DNA of 64,000 nt from the NCBI RefSeq assembly GCF_039545455.1, contig NZ_CP154467.1, positions 1,054,001 to 1,118,000 of the forward strand, in the 5' to 3' direction. The notes below the pieces were generated by a model. The model ran no database searches and was not told the DNA's origin. It saw nothing but the letters and a program-made list of their open reading frames with translations. Below, piece by piece: positions 9,867 to 22,230 of this stretch. The position numbers were made by a program, and so were the translations under genes. Origin of the DNA: Brucella sp. BE17. Lineage in GTDB: Bacteria; Pseudomonadota; Alphaproteobacteria; Rhizobiales; Rhizobiaceae. How positions within the stretch are numbered: the stretch's first letter is position 1; every line of letters begins with the position of its first letter.

Positions 9867-10400
9867 TTACTTCTTCTTGCCTTCTTTGCGGACGATTTTC
9901 TCGCCAGCATATTTGACGCCCTTGCCCTTGTAAGGCTCGGGGCCGCGATATTCACGGATCTCAGCTGCAACCTGGCCGACAATCTGCTTGTCGATACCCG
10001 TTACAACAATTTCCGTGGGCTTCGGCACGGCTACGGTGATGCCCGCAGGCACATCGTAGATCACTTCGTGAGAGAAACCGAGCGAGAGCTGCAGGTTCTT
10101 GCCCTGCATAGCGGCACGATAACCGACACCGCTGATCTCGAGCTTCTTTTCGAAGCCGTCCTTAACACCCTCAAAGATGTTCGAAATCATCGTGCGGGAC
10201 ATGCCCCACTTTGAACGCGCATTCTTCGACTGGTCGCGCGGATCGACAGCAATGGCGCCGTCTTCCATCTTGACCAGAACTTCATCGTGCACCACGAAAG
10301 ACAATTCGCCCTTCGCGCCTTTGGCCTTGACGGTCTGACCTTCAACACTGGCGGTCACACCTGCCGGGACCGGCACGGGTTTTTTACCGATACGAGACAT
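9867..10400 (-). CDS. rplF: 50S ribosomal protein L6
   Basis: A 177-residue L6 located near the GTPase-associated centre. It has the N-terminal [20 protein letters not shown] and the C-terminal signature [18 protein letters not shown]. Two tandem alpha-beta domains are expected. It lies between rpsH (38-nt gap) and rplR (12-nt gap), as in all spc clusters. Confidence 0.98.
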   Translation of the reverse strand: MSRIGKKPVPVPAGVTASVEGQTVKAKGAKGELSFVVHDEVLVKMEDGAIAVDPRDQSKNARSKWGMSRTMISNIFEGVKDGFEKKLEISGVGYRAAMQGKNLQLSLGFSHEVIYDVPAGITVAVPKPTEIVVTGIDKQIVGQVAAEIREYRGPEPYKGKGVKYAGEKIVRKEGKKK

Positions 10401-10438
10401 TTTGATACCTGTCTTTTATCTGTTCGCTGTCAACCGCA

Positions 10439-10837
10439 TCAGAAGATGCGGCAGAGCAGCTCACCACCAACGTTTTGTTCACGGGCTTCATGATCCGCCA
10501 TAACACCCTTAGGCGTCGACAGGATCGAGATGCCAAGACCGTTTGCGACCTGCGGGATCGACTTGACCGACACGTAAACGCGACGACCAGGCTTGGATAC
10601 GCGGGTAAGCTCACGGATGACCGGAACACCTTCATAATATTTCAGCTCGATTTCGATCTCGGCCTTGCCGTTCACGAATTCACTCTGCGTATAACCGCGG
10701 ATGTAACCTTCAGACTGAAGGACATCCAGAACGCGGGCGCGCAATTTGGAAGCAGGCGTTGAAACCTTGGTCTTCTTGCGGCCGACTGCGTTACGAATAC
10801 GGGTCAGCATGTCGCCGATAGGATCTGACACAGACAT
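10439..10837 (-). CDS. rpsH: 30S ribosomal protein S8
   Basis: A 132-residue S8, a primary 16S rRNA binder and, in E. coli, the translational repressor of the spc operon. Hallmarks are [13 protein letters not shown] near the N-terminus and the C-terminal [20 protein letters not shown]. It lies between rpsN (10-nt gap) and rplF. Confidence 0.98.
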   Translation of the reverse strand: MSVSDPIGDMLTRIRNAVGRKKTKVSTPASKLRARVLDVLQSEGYIRGYTQSEFVNGKAEIEIELKYYEGVPVIRELTRVSKPGRRVYVSVKSIPQVANGLGISILSTPKGVMADHEAREQNVGGELLCRIF

Positions 10838-10847
10838 ATGCTACTCC

Positions 10848-11153
10848 TTACCAGCTCGACTTGACGATGCCCGGGACCTGCCCGAACGAACCCAACTGAC
10901 GAAGCGCAATACGCGACATCTTCAGTTTACGGTAATAACCACGCGGACGGCCCGATATTTCGCAACGATTGCGAATACGAACCTTTGAAGAGTTGCGCGG
11001 CAGTTCGGCAAGCCGGATCGTGGCGCGGAAACGCTCATCCAGCGGAAGGCTCTGATCCATGACGATCGCCTTCAGACGTGCACGCTTTTCAGCATGACGC
11101 TTAACCAACTTTTCGCGGCGCTTGTTTTTTTCGACTGCGCTAGTCTTGGCCAT
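10848..11153 (-). CDS. rpsN: 30S ribosomal protein S14 (long, zinc-free form)
   Basis: A 101-residue S14 of the long form. Only one cysteine is present ([12 protein letters not shown]), so it lacks the four-Cys zinc site of short S14. The C-terminal [22 protein letters not shown] is diagnostic. It lies between rplE (26-nt gap) and rpsH (10-nt gap). Confidence 0.98.
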   Translation of the reverse strand: MAKTSAVEKNKRREKLVKRHAEKRARLKAIVMDQSLPLDERFRATIRLAELPRNSSKVRIRNRCEISGRPRGYYRKLKMSRIALRQLGSFGQVPGIVKSSW

Positions 11154-11179
11154 ATTGATATACCTCGCTACGCTTGCCG

Positions 11180-11737
11180 TTACTGCCGAAATGGGAAGTT
11201 GAATGCACGCAGAAGTGAGCGTGCTTCATCATCCGTCTGGGCGGTCGTGCAAACGATGATGTCCATGCCCCAGATCTGATCAACTTTATCGTAATTGATC
11301 TCCGGAAACACGATGTGCTCCTTGATACCCATGGCAAAGTTGCCACGACCGTCAAAGCTCTTCGGATTGAGACCACGAAAATCGCGGACGCGGGGAAGAG
11401 CAATGGTGATCAGACGATCAAGGAATTCATACATACGATCCGAACGAAGGGTGACCTTCGTGCCGATCGGCATGTCTTCACGCAACTTGAAGGTTGCAAT
11501 TGAATTACGGGCACGGGTGATGACAGCCTTCTGGCCGGCAATCTGGCCGAGATCCTCAGCAGCCCTTGTCGGCTTCTTGGAATCAGCGGTCGCTTCGCCC
11601 ACGCCCATATTAAGGACAACCTTGGTGATGCGTGGGATCTGCATCTCGTTGTCGTATTTGAACTCTTCAAGCAGCGCCTTACGGATATTATCCCGATAAA
11701 GCTGCTTGAAGCGTGGAAGTGCTTTTGCTTCAGCCAT
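11180..11737 (-). CDS. rplE: 50S ribosomal protein L5
   Basis: A 185-residue L5 that binds 5S rRNA and contacts P-site tRNA. It has the segments [34 protein letters not shown] and the C-terminal [23 protein letters not shown]. Its start overlaps the rplX stop by 8 nt, indicating translational coupling. Confidence 0.98.
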   Translation of the reverse strand: MAEAKALPRFKQLYRDNIRKALLEEFKYDNEMQIPRITKVVLNMGVGEATADSKKPTRAAEDLGQIAGQKAVITRARNSIATFKLREDMPIGTKVTLRSDRMYEFLDRLITIALPRVRDFRGLNPKSFDGRGNFAMGIKEHIVFPEINYDKVDQIWGMDIIVCTTAQTDDEARSLLRAFNFPFRQ

Positions 11738-12041
11738 CGATCAGCGCTCCAGAACGTTTTGCGACACGAACCTTCTTGCCGTCCTCGACGCGGAAACCGA
11801 CACGGGTCGGCTTGCCATCTTTGGGATCAACAATTGCCAGGTTGGACAGGTGAATCGGCGCTTCTTTCGAAATGATGCCGGCTTCCTGGGTCTGGGTCTG
11901 GCGCTGATGACGCTTCACAATATTGATGCCGCGAACGAGCGCCTGCTCATCCTTCGGCATGACCTTAAGAACTTCGCCCTTACGGCCCTTGTCCTTACCG
12001 GACAGCACGACAACGCTGTCGCCTTTGCGAATCTTTTGCAT
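11730..12041 (-). CDS. rplX: 50S ribosomal protein L24
   Basis: A 103-residue L24, an early assembly protein for the large subunit. It contains the KOW motif ([20 protein letters not shown]) at residues 5-25 and the segment [19 protein letters not shown]. It is 13 nt from rplN and overlaps rplE by 8 nt. Confidence 0.98.
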   Translation of the reverse strand: MQKIRKGDSVVVLSGKDKGRKGEVLKVMPKDEQALVRGINIVKRHQRQTQTQEAGIISKEAPIHLSNLAIVDPKDGKPTRVGFRVEDGKKVRVAKRSGALIDG

Positions 12042-12054
12042 CGTCTTGCTTTCC

Positions 12055-12423
12055 TTACAGAACTTCCGGAGCCAGCGAAATAATCTTCATATGGCTCTTG
12101 GCGCGAAGCTCGCGCGGAACCGGTCCGAAGATACGCGTGCCGATTGGCTCTTTCTTGTTATCGATAAGAACGGCTGCATTGTTATCGAAACGAATAACAC
12201 TGCCGTCCGCACGACGGATGTCCTTGGCGGTGCGTACAACGACCGCCTTCATCACGTCACCTTTTTTGACGCGGCCACGCGGAATGGCTTCCTTGACCGA
12301 CACCACAATGATGTCGCCCACGGAAGCGTAACGCCGCTTGGAACCGCCCAGCACCTTGATGCACATGACACGACGTGCGCCGGAATTATCCGCCACGTCG
12401 AGGTTTGTTTGCATCTGAATCAT
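12055..12423 (-). CDS. rplN: 50S ribosomal protein L14
   Basis: A 122-residue L14 at the subunit interface. The N-terminus [20 protein letters not shown] and the later [20 protein letters not shown] are diagnostic. It is the first gene of the spc-type cluster. The 328-nt gap separating it from rpsQ is unusual, since these genes are often closely linked, and is filled by a repeat array. Confidence 0.98.
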   Translation of the reverse strand: MIQMQTNLDVADNSGARRVMCIKVLGGSKRRYASVGDIIVVSVKEAIPRGRVKKGDVMKAVVVRTAKDIRRADGSVIRFDNNAAVLIDNKKEPIGTRIFGPVPRELRAKSHMKIISLAPEVL

Positions 12424-12562
12424 GACTGGCCGCCTTCTTTCCTCTCAGCTGGTTAAGGGCTCCTGCCCTACCTAAGCTGCGTGTTAGCCACCTAGAACAG
12501 CTCCCCCATCCACATTGATGCGGGAACTGCCCTATCTGTTCGTTTTAGTACATGAATGCAAG

Positions 12563-12750
12563 GCCAAATGAACCACTTGGCTGCAAAAATGCTCTGGTTT
12601 ACCGTATTTCAGCAAAGCCGAGTGAAGCACTTGGCCGTAAAACACATTGGTTCACCGCATTATGCGACGCCAAATAAAGCATTTGGCTGCAAAATGCTAG
12701 AGCTTTAAGCATCTATATGAACGCCGAATGAAGCATTCGGCTACAAAATG
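12563..12750. repeat. Four-unit hairpin repeat array between rpsQ and rplN
   Basis: Four imperfect units with hairpin cores at 12563-12581, 12617-12635, 12669-12687 and 12723-12741 are spaced 54, 52 and 54 nt apart. Each core follows the pattern GCCRARTGAAGCAYTYGGC and is followed by a GCAAAATGCT-like tail. On the transcribed strand each core folds into a 7-8 bp stem with a 3-5 nt loop. Differences between units mostly keep the pairing. The last unit ends at the rpsQ TGA stop. No genes lie in 12424-12751. Confidence 0.85.
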
Positions 12751-12751
12751 C

Positions 12752-12994
12752 TCAGCTCGCTGCTTCGTTCGTCAAAACGACCCAGCATTTGTCTTTCGAG
12801 ATCGGAGCAGATTCCTGAATGGAAACCCGGTCGCCGGTCTTGAACTGATTGTTCTCGTCATGCGCCTTGTACTTCTTCGATTGACGAATGGTCTTCTGAA
12901 GAAGTGGATGCGCGTAGCGACGCTCAACCTTTACCACAATCGTCTTATCGTTTTTGTCGCTGACGACAACGCCCTGCAGAACGCGTTTAGGCAT
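12752..12994 (-). CDS. rpsQ: 30S ribosomal protein S17
   Basis: An 80-residue S17, a primary 16S rRNA binder with an OB fold. It starts [21 protein letters not shown] and contains the signature [20 protein letters not shown]. It closes the S10-type cluster after rpmC (12-nt gap). Its TGA stop directly abuts the hairpin repeat array. Confidence 0.98.
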   Translation of the reverse strand: MPKRVLQGVVVSDKNDKTIVVKVERRYAHPLLQKTIRQSKKYKAHDENNQFKTGDRVSIQESAPISKDKCWVVLTNEAAS

Positions 12995-13006
12995 GATACT
13001 TTTTCC

Positions 13007-13207
13007 TTATGCCTTGCTTTCGGCCGCCTTCTGGCGGGCAATGGTCTTAATACGCGCGATGTCACGGCGAACCTCTTTCACGCGCGCGGTCTTTTCGAGC
13101 TGGCCGGTAGCCTTCTGGAAGCGCAGGTTGAACTGCTCTTTCTTCAGGCTGCCCAGCTCTTCATTCAGTTGGTCGGGGCTTTTCGCCCGAACGTCTGCGG
13201 CTTTCAT
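13007..13207 (-). CDS. rpmC: 50S ribosomal protein L29
   Basis: A 66-residue L29 near the polypeptide exit tunnel, where it helps to dock SRP and trigger factor. It has the helical hairpin sequence [20 protein letters not shown] and the motif [10 protein letters not shown]. It is 12 nt from both rplP and rpsQ. Confidence 0.97.
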   Translation of the reverse strand: MKAADVRAKSPDQLNEELGSLKKEQFNLRFQKATGQLEKTARVKEVRRDIARIKTIARQKAAESKA

Positions 13208-13219
13208 CGTTGCCTCTCC

Positions 13220-13633
13220 TTATTCAGCAATGCGCTGGATAAAGCGCGTTTTGACCGGCAACTTCGCAGCGCCCAGTCGAAGGGCTTCGCGTGCCACATC
13301 TTCTGGTACGCCGTCAAGCTCAAACATCACACGACCCGGTGCCACACGGCATGCCCAGTAGTCAACCGAACCCTTACCTTTACCCATACGGACTTCAGTC
13401 GGCTTCGACGTGACCGGCAGGTCTGGGAAGATACGGATCCACACGCGACCGGCACGTTTCATATGACGGGTGATCGCACGGCGGGCCGCTTCGATCTGAC
13501 GTGCGGTGACGCGCTCAGGCTCCGTTGCCTTCAGACCGAATGCACCGAAATTAAGATCCGTGCCGCCTTTCGAGTTGCCGTGAATACGGCCCTTGAACTG
13601 CTTGCGGAACTTGGTGCGCTTTGGCTGCATCAT
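13220..13633 (-). CDS. rplP: 50S ribosomal protein L16
   Basis: A 137-residue L16 near the A-site and peptidyl-transferase region. Diagnostic segments are [35 protein letters not shown] and [15 protein letters not shown]. It lies between rpsC (39-nt gap) and rpmC (12-nt gap). The protein may begin at the second Met (13630). Confidence 0.98.
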   Translation of the reverse strand: MMQPKRTKFRKQFKGRIHGNSKGGTDLNFGAFGLKATEPERVTARQIEAARRAITRHMKRAGRVWIRIFPDLPVTSKPTEVRMGKGKGSVDYWACRVAPGRVMFELDGVPEDVAREALRLGAAKLPVKTRFIQRIAE

Positions 13634-13672
13634 TGTTCTCTACTCCAATTTTCTCGCCCGCGACCCGCTTTA

Positions 13673-14383
13673 TCAAGCGTTTTCGCGGCGGCGGTTCTGA
13701 TGGGAACCCTGATTGTCACCCTCAACCGCACGACGTTCGGAAGCCAACGGGTCATGCTCAAGGATCTCGCCCTTGAAGACCCAGACTTTTACGCCGCAGA
13801 TGCCGTATGCGGTCTGTGCTTCTGCCGTACCGTAATCGATATCGGCGCGCAGCGTGTGAAGCGGAACGCGACCTTCGCGGTACCATTCCATACGTGCGAT
13901 CTCAGCACCGCCCAGACGACCGGCACAGTTGATACGGATACCTTCGGCGCCCAGACGCATGGCCGACTGAACGGCACGTTTCATAGCGCGACGGAATGCC
14001 ACACGACGTTCAAGCTGCTGCGTGATCGACTGAGCAACAAGCGTTGCATCGATTTCAGGCTTACGAACTTCAACAATGTTGAGCGACGTATCGGCTTTCG
14101 TCATCTCGGAAAGCTTCTTGCGCAGCTTCTCGATGTCTGCACCCTTCTTGCCGATGATGATACCCGGACGTGCCGAGTGGATCGTCACGCGGCACTTCTT
14201 GTGCGGACGCTCGATAACGATCTTGGAGATCGCTGCCTGCTTGAGTTCTTTCGTGAGGTATTCACGAATTTTGACGTCCTCGTGCAGAAGCTTGCCGTAT
14301 TCGCCGGTGTTCGCGTACCAACGCGAATCCCAGGTACGGTTGATGCCAAGACGAAGACCGATTGGATTAATCTTCTGACCCAT
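13673..14383 (-). CDS. rpsC: 30S ribosomal protein S3
   Basis: A 236-residue S3 with an N-terminal KH domain (GPGR-type loop, here [14 protein letters not shown]) and the C-terminal domain with [20 protein letters not shown]. It lines the mRNA entry channel. Its start ATG overlaps the rplV stop by 1 nt. The arginine-rich C-terminal tail ([10 protein letters not shown]) is as in relatives. Confidence 0.98.
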   Translation of the reverse strand: MGQKINPIGLRLGINRTWDSRWYANTGEYGKLLHEDVKIREYLTKELKQAAISKIVIERPHKKCRVTIHSARPGIIIGKKGADIEKLRKKLSEMTKADTSLNIVEVRKPEIDATLVAQSITQQLERRVAFRRAMKRAVQSAMRLGAEGIRINCAGRLGGAEIARMEWYREGRVPLHTLRADIDYGTAEAQTAYGICGVKVWVFKGEILEHDPLASERRAVEGDNQGSHQNRRRENA

Positions 14384-14772
14384 TATGCGGCCTCCCCTTT
14401 TTCCGCAACTTCGCGGACGACGATGGTGAGATGCGAAAACGGCTTTTCAATACGGCTTGCCTTGCCGCGGCCACGAACGTGGAAACGCTTCATGACAATC
14501 GATTTGCCAACGTATGCTTCGGCCACGATCAGCGCATCGACATCCAGATCATGGTTGTTCTCTGCGTTGGCGATCGCCGATTGGAGCGTCTTCTTGACCG
14601 TCTCTGCGATCCGCTTGCGCGAAAACGTCAGATCGGCAAGCGCCGCGTTCACCTTCTTGCCGCGAATCATGCTCGCTACAAGGTTCAGCTTCTGCGGGCT
14701 GACGCGAAGCGTACGGGCGACGGCTTGCGCCTCGTTATCCTTAAGCTGGCGGGGAGCCTTGGCCTTGCCCAT
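14383..14772 (-). CDS. rplV: 50S ribosomal protein L22
   Basis: A 129-residue L22 whose beta-hairpin lines the nascent-peptide exit tunnel. Diagnostic are [20 protein letters not shown] and the C-terminal hairpin [20 protein letters not shown]. The hairpin shows no deletion of the kind linked to macrolide resistance. It is separated from rpsS by 2 nt and overlaps rpsC by 1 nt. Confidence 0.98.
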   Translation of the reverse strand: MGKAKAPRQLKDNEAQAVARTLRVSPQKLNLVASMIRGKKVNAALADLTFSRKRIAETVKKTLQSAIANAENNHDLDVDALIVAEAYVGKSIVMKRFHVRGRGKASRIEKPFSHLTIVVREVAEKGEAA

Positions 14773-14774
14773 CG

Positions 14775-15053
14775 TTACTTCCTCTTTGACTTCTTGTCCG
14801 CACCGTGACCGTAATAGGTACGGGTCGGCGCGAATTCACCGAACTTGTGTCCGACCATTTCTTCCGAAATCGATACCGGCACATGCTTGTTGCCGTTATA
14901 GACGCCGAATGTCAGGCCGACAAACTGCGGCAGAATAGTGGAGCGGCGGCTCCACATCTTGATGACTTCATTACGACCGCCCTCGCGTACCTTCTCAGCT
15001 TTTTTGAGAAGATAGCCATCGATGAACGGACCTTTCCATACTGAACGAGCCAT
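14775..15053 (-). CDS. rpsS: 30S ribosomal protein S19
   Basis: A 92-residue S19 of the small-subunit head. It begins [20 protein letters not shown] and contains [20 protein letters not shown] and [16 protein letters not shown]. It lies between rplB (16-nt gap) and rplV (2-nt gap). Confidence 0.98.
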   Translation of the reverse strand: MARSVWKGPFIDGYLLKKAEKVREGGRNEVIKMWSRRSTILPQFVGLTFGVYNGNKHVPVSISEEMVGHKFGEFAPTRTYYGHGADKKSKRK

Positions 15054-15069
15054 TTCAGACTACCCTCTC

Positions 15070-15903
15070 TTATTTCTTGCGCTGATGACGCGAGCGCATG
15101 ATGAACTTGTCGGTCGCCTTGTTCGAACGGGTCTTCTTGCCCTTCGTAGGCTTACCCCAAGGGGTAACCGGATGACGGCCACCGGAGGTACGACCTTCAC
15201 CACCACCATGCGGGTGATCGACCGGGTTCATGACGACGCCGCGAACATGTGGACGCTTGCCGCGCCACACCGAACGACCGGCCTTGCCGTCGTTGATGTT
15301 GCTGTGCTCGGGATTGGAGACAGCTCCAACCGTTGCAAAGCAGGCACCGGGAACCAGACGCTGTTCGCCCGAGTTCAGACGAAGGATCGCCATGCCCTGA
15401 TCGCGACCAACCAGCTGTGCGTATGCACCGGCTGAGCGCGCAATCTGACCACCCTTGCCCGGCTTCATCTCCACGTTGTGGATGATGGTGCCAACCGGCA
15501 TGGAGGCAAGCGGCATTGCATTGCCCGGCTTTACGTCAGCCGACTGCGAAGCAACGACCTTATCGCCAACAGCCAGACGCTGCGGAGCGATGATATAGGC
15601 CAGCTCGCCGTCTTCATAACGGATCAGCGCGATGAATGCGGTGCGGTTCGGATCGTATTCCAGACGCTCGACCGTGCCCACCACATCAAGCTTGCGACGC
15701 TTGAAATCAATGAAGCGGTACGAACGCTTGTGACCACCACCCTGAAAACGGACGGTGATACGACCAGTGTTGTTACGGCCACCCTTCTTGGACAGACCTT
15801 CGGTCAATGCTTTGACCGGCTTGCCCTTGTAGAGTTCCGAGCGGTCCACGATAACCAGCTGACGCTGGCTCGGGGTGATCGGGTTATAATGCTTGAGTGC
15901 CAT
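15070..15903 (-). CDS. rplB: 50S ribosomal protein L2
   Basis: A 277-residue L2, among the oldest ribosomal proteins and needed for subunit association and peptidyl transfer. The segment [20 protein letters not shown] contains the conserved histidine region. The N-terminus [20 protein letters not shown] matches alphaproteobacterial L2. It lies between rplW (21-nt gap) and rpsS (16-nt gap). Confidence 0.98.
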   Translation of the reverse strand: MALKHYNPITPSQRQLVIVDRSELYKGKPVKALTEGLSKKGGRNNTGRITVRFQGGGHKRSYRFIDFKRRKLDVVGTVERLEYDPNRTAFIALIRYEDGELAYIIAPQRLAVGDKVVASQSADVKPGNAMPLASMPVGTIIHNVEMKPGKGGQIARSAGAYAQLVGRDQGMAILRLNSGEQRLVPGACFATVGAVSNPEHSNINDGKAGRSVWRGKRPHVRGVVMNPVDHPHGGGEGRTSGGRHPVTPWGKPTKGKKTRSNKATDKFIMRSRHQRKK

Positions 15904-15924
15904 TGTCTCTTACTCCATGGCCTC

Positions 15925-16218
15925 TCAGAGACCGGTCGAAACGTCGATGCTCTGGCCTTCGGCCAAAGTTACGATCGCTTTCTTGACGTCGCTCTGGCGC
16001 CCGGTAATGCCGCGGAACCGCTTGACCTTACCCTTGCGCACTGCAGTGTTGACTGCGGTAACCTTGACGCCAAAAAGCGCTTCGACTGCAGCCTTGATTT
16101 CCGGCTTCGTTGCCTTGGGAGCAACATTGAAGACGACCTGGTTGTTTTCCGAAACCATCGTCGACTTCTCGGTGATAACCGGGCTGACGATCACGTCGTA
16201 GTGGCGAAGATCAGTCAT
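15925..16218 (-). CDS. rplW: 50S ribosomal protein L23
   Basis: A 97-residue L23 at the exit tunnel, the docking site of trigger factor and SRP. It shows the family pattern [39 protein letters not shown] and [20 protein letters not shown]. Its start overlaps the rplD stop by 4 nt (ATGA). Confidence 0.98.
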   Translation of the reverse strand: MTDLRHYDVIVSPVITEKSTMVSENNQVVFNVAPKATKPEIKAAVEALFGVKVTAVNTAVRKGKVKRFRGITGRQSDVKKAIVTLAEGQSIDVSTGL

Positions 16219-16835
16219 TTGAAACGCTCCTCAAGTGCCTCGACAGCCGACTTGGAAAGCACGAGCTTGCCGCGACGCAGGATGTCGTAAACATTGATGC
16301 CCTGCACTGGCAGAACATCGATGTGCGGAATGTTCGAAGCGGCGCGCTGGAAGTTCGTGTCAATCTCTGCACCACCGATGAGCAGCGCATTATCAAGACC
16401 GAGCTTCGCAAACTGTGAAACAAGGTTCTTCGTCTTTGCTTCCGAAGCGACCAGATCATCGATAATGATGATGTCGGAAGCCTTGGCCTTGGCCGAAAGC
16501 GCATGACGCAGGCCGAGAGCGCGAACCTTCTTCGGCAGATCGTGTTCATGGCTGCGGCTAACCGGACCATGAGCCTTACCACCGCCGCGGAACTGCGGAG
16601 CACGAGCCGAATGGTGACGAGCACGGCCCGTACCCTTCTGCTTGTACATCTTGGAACCCGTGCGGGCGATTTCGCCACGCGTCAGGCTCTGGTGCGTGCC
16701 CTGCTGGCGGCGTGCAAGCTGCCAGCGAATGACGCGCTGAAGGATGTCGTCACGTGGATCAAGACCGAAGATATCTTCGTTGAGCTTGACCTTGCCCGCA
16801 TCCTTGCCTTCAAGAGTTGTAATCGTGAGATCCAT
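16215..16835 (-). CDS. rplD: 50S ribosomal protein L4
   Basis: A 206-residue L4 with the extended tunnel-lining loop ([20 protein letters not shown]) and the C-terminal globular part. In E. coli L4 represses its own S10 operon; an equivalent leader is not evident here. It overlaps rplC by 1 nt (TAATG) and rplW by 4 nt, so the three genes are tightly coupled. Confidence 0.98.
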   Translation of the reverse strand: MDLTITTLEGKDAGKVKLNEDIFGLDPRDDILQRVIRWQLARRQQGTHQSLTRGEIARTGSKMYKQKGTGRARHHSARAPQFRGGGKAHGPVSRSHEHDLPKKVRALGLRHALSAKAKASDIIIIDDLVASEAKTKNLVSQFAKLGLDNALLIGGAEIDTNFQRAASNIPHIDVLPVQGINVYDILRRGKLVLSKSAVEALEERFK

Positions 16836-17569
16836 TATTCGGCTCCCTCAGTCGCGACTGCATCCGCAGCTGCATTGTTTGCGCCCGCAACAGCAGACTG
16901 GCGCAGGGCAGCCGGCTTCGGTGCATTCTCAGGCAGCGCGTTCTTCACGGCATCGCGAACGAGGATCCAGGCACCCTTGGAGCCGGGAACCGCACCGCGA
17001 ACCAGAATAAGGCCGCGATCGCTATCCGTGGAGACAACTTCGATGTTCTGCGTGGTCACGCGGGTCTGACCCATATGACCTGCCATCTTCTTGCCCTTGA
17101 ACACCTTACCTGGATCCTGACGCTGACCGGTCGAGCCGTGAGCGCGGTGGGTAATGGAGTTACCATGCGAAGCACGATGACCAGCAAAATTATGGCGCTT
17201 CATAACACCGGCAAAACCTTTACCGATCGAAGTACCCGTCACATCGACCTTCTGGCCGGCGACGAAATGTTCGGCAATGATTTCCACGCCGACTTCGAGG
17301 AGGTTGTCCGGAGAAACGCGGAATTCCGCAAGTTTCGCCTTCGGCTCGACCTCGGCCTTCGCGAAATGACCGCGCAGTGCCTTGGTCGTGTTCTTTACCT
17401 TGGCAATACCTACGCCAAGCTGAACAGCCGTGTAACCGTTCTTTTCAACTGTACGCTGAGCAACCACGTGGCAGCTCTCCATGCGGAGAACCGTCACCGG
17501 CACATGCTCGCCGGCGTCGTTATAGACGCGGGTCATGCCCAGCTTCTGTGCAATAACACCTGAACGCAT
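16835..17569 (-). CDS. rplC: 50S ribosomal protein L3
   Basis: A 244-residue L3 that initiates large-subunit assembly and reaches into the peptidyl-transferase centre. The ATG at 17569 gives [20 protein letters not shown], the normal start; the open frame extends 8 codons further but the extension is not conserved. The [20 protein letters not shown] segment is the central loop. The C-terminal tail is alanine-rich ([18 protein letters not shown]), as in other Rhizobiales. Confidence 0.98.
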   Translation of the reverse strand: MRSGVIAQKLGMTRVYNDAGEHVPVTVLRMESCHVVAQRTVEKNGYTAVQLGVGIAKVKNTTKALRGHFAKAEVEPKAKLAEFRVSPDNLLEVGVEIIAEHFVAGQKVDVTGTSIGKGFAGVMKRHNFAGHRASHGNSITHRAHGSTGQRQDPGKVFKGKKMAGHMGQTRVTTQNIEVVSTDSDRGLILVRGAVPGSKGAWILVRDAVKNALPENAPKPAALRQSAVAGANNAAADAVATEGAE

Positions 17570-17598
17570 CGGGTTCGTTCCTTCCGTCCTCAAGCCGA

Positions 17599-17907
17599 TT
17601 AAAGCTTGATCTCGACATCGACACCGGCGGAAAGGTCGAGCTTCATCAGCGCGTCCACCGTTTGCGGAGTCGGGTCAACGATATCGAGAAGACGCTTATG
17701 TGTGCGCATCTCGAACTGCTCGCGGCTCTTCTTGTCGATGTGCGGCGACCGGTTAACTGTGAACTTCTCGATCCGCGTAGGAAGCGGGATCGGTCCGCGC
17801 ACGTTGGCACCGGTACGCTTGGCAGTCGACACGATTTCCCGCGTCGAAGCGTCAAGGATCCGATGATCAAACGCCTTAAGGCGAATGCGGATGTTTTGAC
17901 CGTTCAT
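17599..17907 (-). CDS. rpsJ: 30S ribosomal protein S10
   Basis: A 102-residue S10, also a transcription antitermination factor (NusE) with NusB and NusG. It begins [20 protein letters not shown] and contains the loop [20 protein letters not shown]. It is 60 nt downstream of tuf copy 1, so the str and S10 groups are joined. Confidence 0.98.
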   Translation of the reverse strand: MNGQNIRIRLKAFDHRILDASTREIVSTAKRTGANVRGPIPLPTRIEKFTVNRSPHIDKKSREQFEMRTHKRLLDIVDPTPQTVDALMKLDLSAGVDVEIKL

Positions 17908-17926
17908 TTCATCTGTTCCTTGTTAC

Positions 17927-17956
17927 GCGGGACGCCTGACAGGCAGACGTCCCCGC
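17927..17956 (-). promoter_or_regulatory. Hairpin between tuf copy 1 and rpsJ
   Basis: The arms GCGGGACG (17927-17934) and CGTCCCCGC (17948-17956) pair with one bulged base. They fill much of the 60-nt gap between the tuf stop and the rpsJ start. No U run follows, so read-through into rpsJ is expected. It may be an mRNA processing or stability element. Confidence 0.45.
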
Positions 17957-17967
17957 ACTAACCTTAA

Positions 17968-19143
17968 TTACTCGACGATCGAAGCGACGATGCCTGCACC
18001 GACGGTGCGGCCACCTTCACGGATAGCGAAGCGAAGCTTCTCTTCCATGGCGATCGGCACGATCAGCGTTACGTCAACAGTGACGTTATCGCCGGGCATA
18101 ACCATTTCCGTGCCTTCCGGCAGCGTCACAACGCCCGTCACATCCGTCGTACGGAAGTAGAACTGCGGACGGTAGTTCGTGAAGAACGGCGTATGACGAC
18201 CACCTTCGTCCTTGGTCAGAATGTAAGCTTCTGCCTTGAACTTGGTGTGCGGCTTAACCGAACCCGGCTTGCAAAGAACCTGACCGCGCTCAACGTCTTC
18301 ACGGCCAACGCCGCGGATCAGCGCACCGATGTTGTCGCCAGCCTGGCCCTGATCGAGCAGCTTGCGGAACATTTCAACGCCGGTAACAGTCGTCTTCGTC
18401 GTATCCTTGATACCAACGATTTCAACTTCTTCACCAACCTTGACGATACCGCGCTCAACGCGACCCGTCACAACCGTACCACGGCCCGAGATCGAGAACA
18501 CGTCTTCGATCGGCATCAGGAACGGCTGGTCAACAGGACGCTCAGGGGTCGGGATGTAGCTGTCGACAGCTTCCATCAGCGAACGGATGGCGTCTTCGCC
18601 CAGTTCCTTGGAAGAATCTTCCAAAGCAGCAAGAGCCGAACCCTTGATGATCGGTGTGTCATCACCGGGGAAGTCGTACTTGGACAGAAGCTCGCGAACT
18701 TCCAGTTCAACCAGTTCGAGCAATTCTGCATCGTCAACCTGATCGCACTTGTTCAAGAATACGACGATTGCCGGAACGCCCACCTGACGAGCAAGCAGGA
18801 TGTGCTCGCGGGTCTGCGGCATCGGGCCGTCAGCAGCAGACACAACCAGGATCGCGCCGTCCATCTGTGCGGCACCGGTGATCATGTTCTTGACATAGTC
18901 AGCGTGGCCGGGGCAGTCGACGTGTGCGTAGTGGCGGTTTGCCGTTTCATATTCGACGTGCGACGTCGAGATCGTGATGCCGCGAGCCTTTTCTTCAGGC
19001 GCTGCGTCAATCTGGTCATAGGCCTTGAAGTCGCCGAAGAACTTCGTGATCGCCGCAGTCAGCGACGTCTTGCCATGGTCAACGTGACCAATCGTGCCAA
19101 TGTTTACGTGGGGTTTGTTACGTTCAAACTTGCTCTTTGCCAT
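17968..19143 (-). CDS. tuf: Elongation factor Tu (copy 1, str operon)
   Basis: A 391-residue GTPase that delivers aminoacyl-tRNA to the ribosome. G1 is GHVDHGKT at residues 19-26, G3 is DCPGH at 76-80 with the catalytic His80, and NKCD is the G4 motif. Domains 2 and 3 follow, ending [11 protein letters not shown]. The protein is identical to copy 2 at 36.4-37.6 kb. By eye the genes differ at about fourteen synonymous positions and in the stop codon (TAA here, TAG there). It is downstream of fusA and upstream of rpsJ. Confidence 0.98.
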   Translation of the reverse strand: MAKSKFERNKPHVNIGTIGHVDHGKTSLTAAITKFFGDFKAYDQIDAAPEEKARGITISTSHVEYETANRHYAHVDCPGHADYVKNMITGAAQMDGAILVVSAADGPMPQTREHILLARQVGVPAIVVFLNKCDQVDDAELLELVELEVRELLSKYDFPGDDTPIIKGSALAALEDSSKELGEDAIRSLMEAVDSYIPTPERPVDQPFLMPIEDVFSISGRGTVVTGRVERGIVKVGEEVEIVGIKDTTKTTVTGVEMFRKLLDQGQAGDNIGALIRGVGREDVERGQVLCKPGSVKPHTKFKAEAYILTKDEGGRHTPFFTNYRPQFYFRTTDVTGVVTLPEGTEMVMPGDNVTVDVTLIVPIAMEEKLRFAIREGGRTVGAGIVASIVE

Positions 19144-19191
19144 TTGAGCTTCTCCGTATTTTTAGCCTGCTCAGGCATTCTTTAATTGGGA

Positions 19192-19207
19192 GCGTAACCC
19201 GCTGGGG

Positions 19208-19213
<6 letters not shown>
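19192..19213 (-). promoter_or_regulatory. Hairpin carrying the fusA stop codon
   Basis: A perfect 9-bp stem (GCGTAACCC at 19192-19200, GGGTTACGC at 19205-19213) with a 4-nt loop spans the end of fusA. The fusA TAA (complement of 19208-19210) is inside the 5' arm of the RNA hairpin. The 5 bp beyond the stop also belong to the hairpin. There is no U run, so full termination is unlikely. Confidence 0.55.
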
Positions 19214-21292
<2,079 letters not shown>

Positions 21293-21321
21293 GTTTTTGC
21301 TCTTTGAATAGGTTTCGACGA

Positions 21322-21792
21322 TTACCAGCGGTAATGCGAGAAGGCGCGGTTGGCTTCAGCCATGCGGTGCGTGTCTTCACGCTTCTTCACAGCAGAACCA
21401 CGGTTGTTAGCAGCATCAAGCAACTCGCCGGAAAGACGATCGATCATCGTCGTCTCGTTACGACCACGAGCAGCATTGATGAGCCAGCGAATGGCAAGTG
21501 CCTGGCGGCGCTCAGGACGCACATCGACCGGAACCTGATAGGTTGCACCACCAACGCGGCGCGAACGGACTTCAACATGCGGAGCAACGTTGTCGAGCGC
21601 CTGATGGAACATCGCGACTGGCTCTGACTTCGCCTTGGCTTCGATTGAATCGAGCGCACCGTATACGATGCTTTCAGCAACCGACTTCTTGCCATGAAGC
21701 ATGACTGCATTCATGAACTTGGTGATAACGAGATCGCCGAATTTCGGATCCGGATTGATCTCACGCTTTTCTGCCTTATGGCGTCTGGACAT
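21322..21792 (-). CDS. rpsG: 30S ribosomal protein S7
   Basis: A 156-residue S7 that organises the small-subunit head. The ATG at 21792 gives [20 protein letters not shown], the family N-terminus; the open frame extends 12 codons upstream without similarity. Hallmarks are [22 protein letters not shown] (here [11 protein letters not shown]) and NRAFSHYRW at the C-terminus. It lies between rpsL (66-nt gap) and fusA. Confidence 0.98.
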   Translation of the reverse strand: MSRRHKAEKREINPDPKFGDLVITKFMNAVMLHGKKSVAESIVYGALDSIEAKAKSEPVAMFHQALDNVAPHVEVRSRRVGGATYQVPVDVRPERRQALAIRWLINAARGRNETTMIDRLSGELLDAANNRGSAVKKREDTHRMAEANRAFSHYRW

Positions 21793-21858
21793 TTCGTCTC
21801 TTCTTTCAATTACATCGGGCCAGCACACATTTGAGTGCCTGGTATCCCCGGAAAATTC

Positions 21859-22230
21859 TTACTTCGGACGCTTCGCACCGTACAGCGAACGACGCTGCTT
21901 ACGGTTCTTGACACCCTGCGTATCGAGAACGCCACGGATGATGTGGTAACGCACACCCGGCAAATCCTTGACACGTCCGCCGCGGATCATAACCACGGAG
22001 TGCTCCTGAAGGTTGTGACCTTCACCCGGGATGTAACCGATGACTTCAAAGCCATTGGTCAGACGGATCTTGGCAACCTTACGCAGAGCCGAGTTCGGCT
22101 TCTTCGGGGTCGTGGTATAAACGCGGGTGCAAACGCCGCGCTTCTGTGGGTTTGCCTGCAGAGCAGGAACCTTATTACGCTTCACCGGCGCAGTGCGCGG
22201 CTTGCGGATCAACTGATTTACGGTAGGCAT
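21859..22230 (-). CDS. rpsL: 30S ribosomal protein S12
   Basis: A 123-residue S12 of the decoding centre. The ATG at 22230 gives [12 protein letters not shown]; the 22 extra codons upstream are not family sequence. Lys43 ([10 protein letters not shown]) and Lys88 (GGRVKDL), where streptomycin resistance changes occur, are wild type. It is the first gene of the str operon (rpsL-rpsG-fusA-tuf), preceded by a 479-nt gene-free stretch that holds a good promoter candidate. Confidence 0.98.
   Translation of the reverse strand: MPTVNQLIRKPRTAPVKRNKVPALQANPQKRGVCTRVYTTTPKKPNSALRKVAKIRLTNGFEVIGYIPGEGHNLQEHSVVMIRGGRVKDLPGVRYHIIRGVLDTQGVKNRKQRRSLYGAKRPK

Noticed and set aside
12563..12750. CRISPR array
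   Set aside because: There are only four degenerate units with internal dyad cores, the spacers are not independent sequences, and no cas genes are present. A hairpin repeat array fits better.
12728..14938. A 736-codon plus-strand open frame opposite the S10 genes
   Set aside because: It runs antisense to rpsQ through rplV, which are all unmistakable ribosomal genes. Long antisense frames arise from G/C-biased third positions; the product has no recognisable features.
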